Positions 55,704 through 55,853 of a DNA stretch of 55,853 nt are shown here, in pieces. The translations under genes were made by a program, and so were the position numbers. The notes under the pieces are model-generated. The model had not been told where the DNA came from, searched no databases, and saw nothing but the letters and a program-made list of their open reading frames with translations. Within the stretch, counting starts at the first letter, position 1, and every line of letters starts with the position of its first letter. Source of the DNA: JAAYRQ01 sp035647235 (GTDB lineage Bacteria; Bacillota; Syntrophomonadia; Syntrophomonadales; Syntrophomonadaceae); assembly GCA_964514235.1 (NCBI GenBank), contig CAZEPV010000012.1, positions 1-55,853 on the forward strand, in the 5' to 3' direction.

Positions 55704-55853
55704 ATATATTACCTCCTAAAAATTTAATTAATATGAATTTTAACACTCACGAAACGCAAAAGCCAATAAAAGAAAGAGCATAAAAAAATGTTGGATATTA
55801 GTTAGCGTAAAATTACTTTGGGAGAAATAAAAGAAAAAAAGAAAAGAGTATCG

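Overview
The window looks like chromosomal DNA of an AT-rich, Gram-positive, anaerobic Clostridia-type bacterium. Ribosome binding sites are strong (AGGAGG type), some starts are TTG or GTG, and Rho-independent hairpins are frequent. The gene content includes a rubrerythrin, a second ferritin-like protein, a 2-hydroxyacyl-CoA dehydratase-type activase, a CoA-transferase and acyl-CoA enzymes. A small Spo0E-like gene and a VanW protein suggest an endospore former. The species cannot be named from what is visible.

Left part (1-18.3 kb). A sensor kinase cut by the window edge is followed by a convergent HTH regulator. Then comes a one-directional cassette (2.7-15.7 kb): a PH-like small protein, two Yip1-like membrane proteins, a giant secreted or surface protein built around at least 66 pentapeptide G-F/Y-D/N-x-x repeats (with a 100-N assembly gap inside the repeats), a cytosolic-looking protein ending in a zinc ribbon, a zinc-ribbon/TM protein, LemA, a DUF2207-type membrane protein with a poly-Gly tail, and a zinc-ribbon membrane protein. 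I do not recognise this set as a described system, and it is the best candidate in the window for something new. The cassette is trailed by a decayed zone: a frameshifted stalk-domain gene, an SLH fragment on the opposite strand and a truncated copy of the last cassette gene.

Middle part (18.3-43 kb). This is metabolism and stress defence: ferritin-like protein, glycerol-dehydrogenase-like Fe-ADH, a 4-hydroxybutyrate/butyrate-type CoA-transferase, HIT protein, VanW protein, a 1438-residue double activase, rubrerythrin, XRE regulator, Spo0E-like peptide, MATE exporter and acyltransferase. A divergent lipid-related locus follows: acyl-CoA ligase on one strand; CrtI-like FAD oxidoreductase, a translationally coupled FAD/NAD/[2Fe-2S] reductase and a dienoyl-CoA-isomerase-like crotonase on the other. 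DegV (a fatty-acid-binding family), a phosphodiester glycosidase and a large acyl-CoA dehydrogenase complete the stretch. Together these suggest import, activation and redox processing of (unsaturated) fatty or related acids.

Right part (43-55.8 kb). An Lgt paralogue sits beside a large lipoprotein. Next are a relic of a histidine kinase gene, a split UxaA/SuyAB-type lyase, a c-di-GMP phosphodiesterase gene interrupted by an in-frame stop, an OmpR-type two-component system, a VapBC pair, two flavin-binding split-barrel proteins and a small DUF4491-like membrane protein. No CRISPR array, rRNA, convincing tRNA, intact transposon or phage gene was found.
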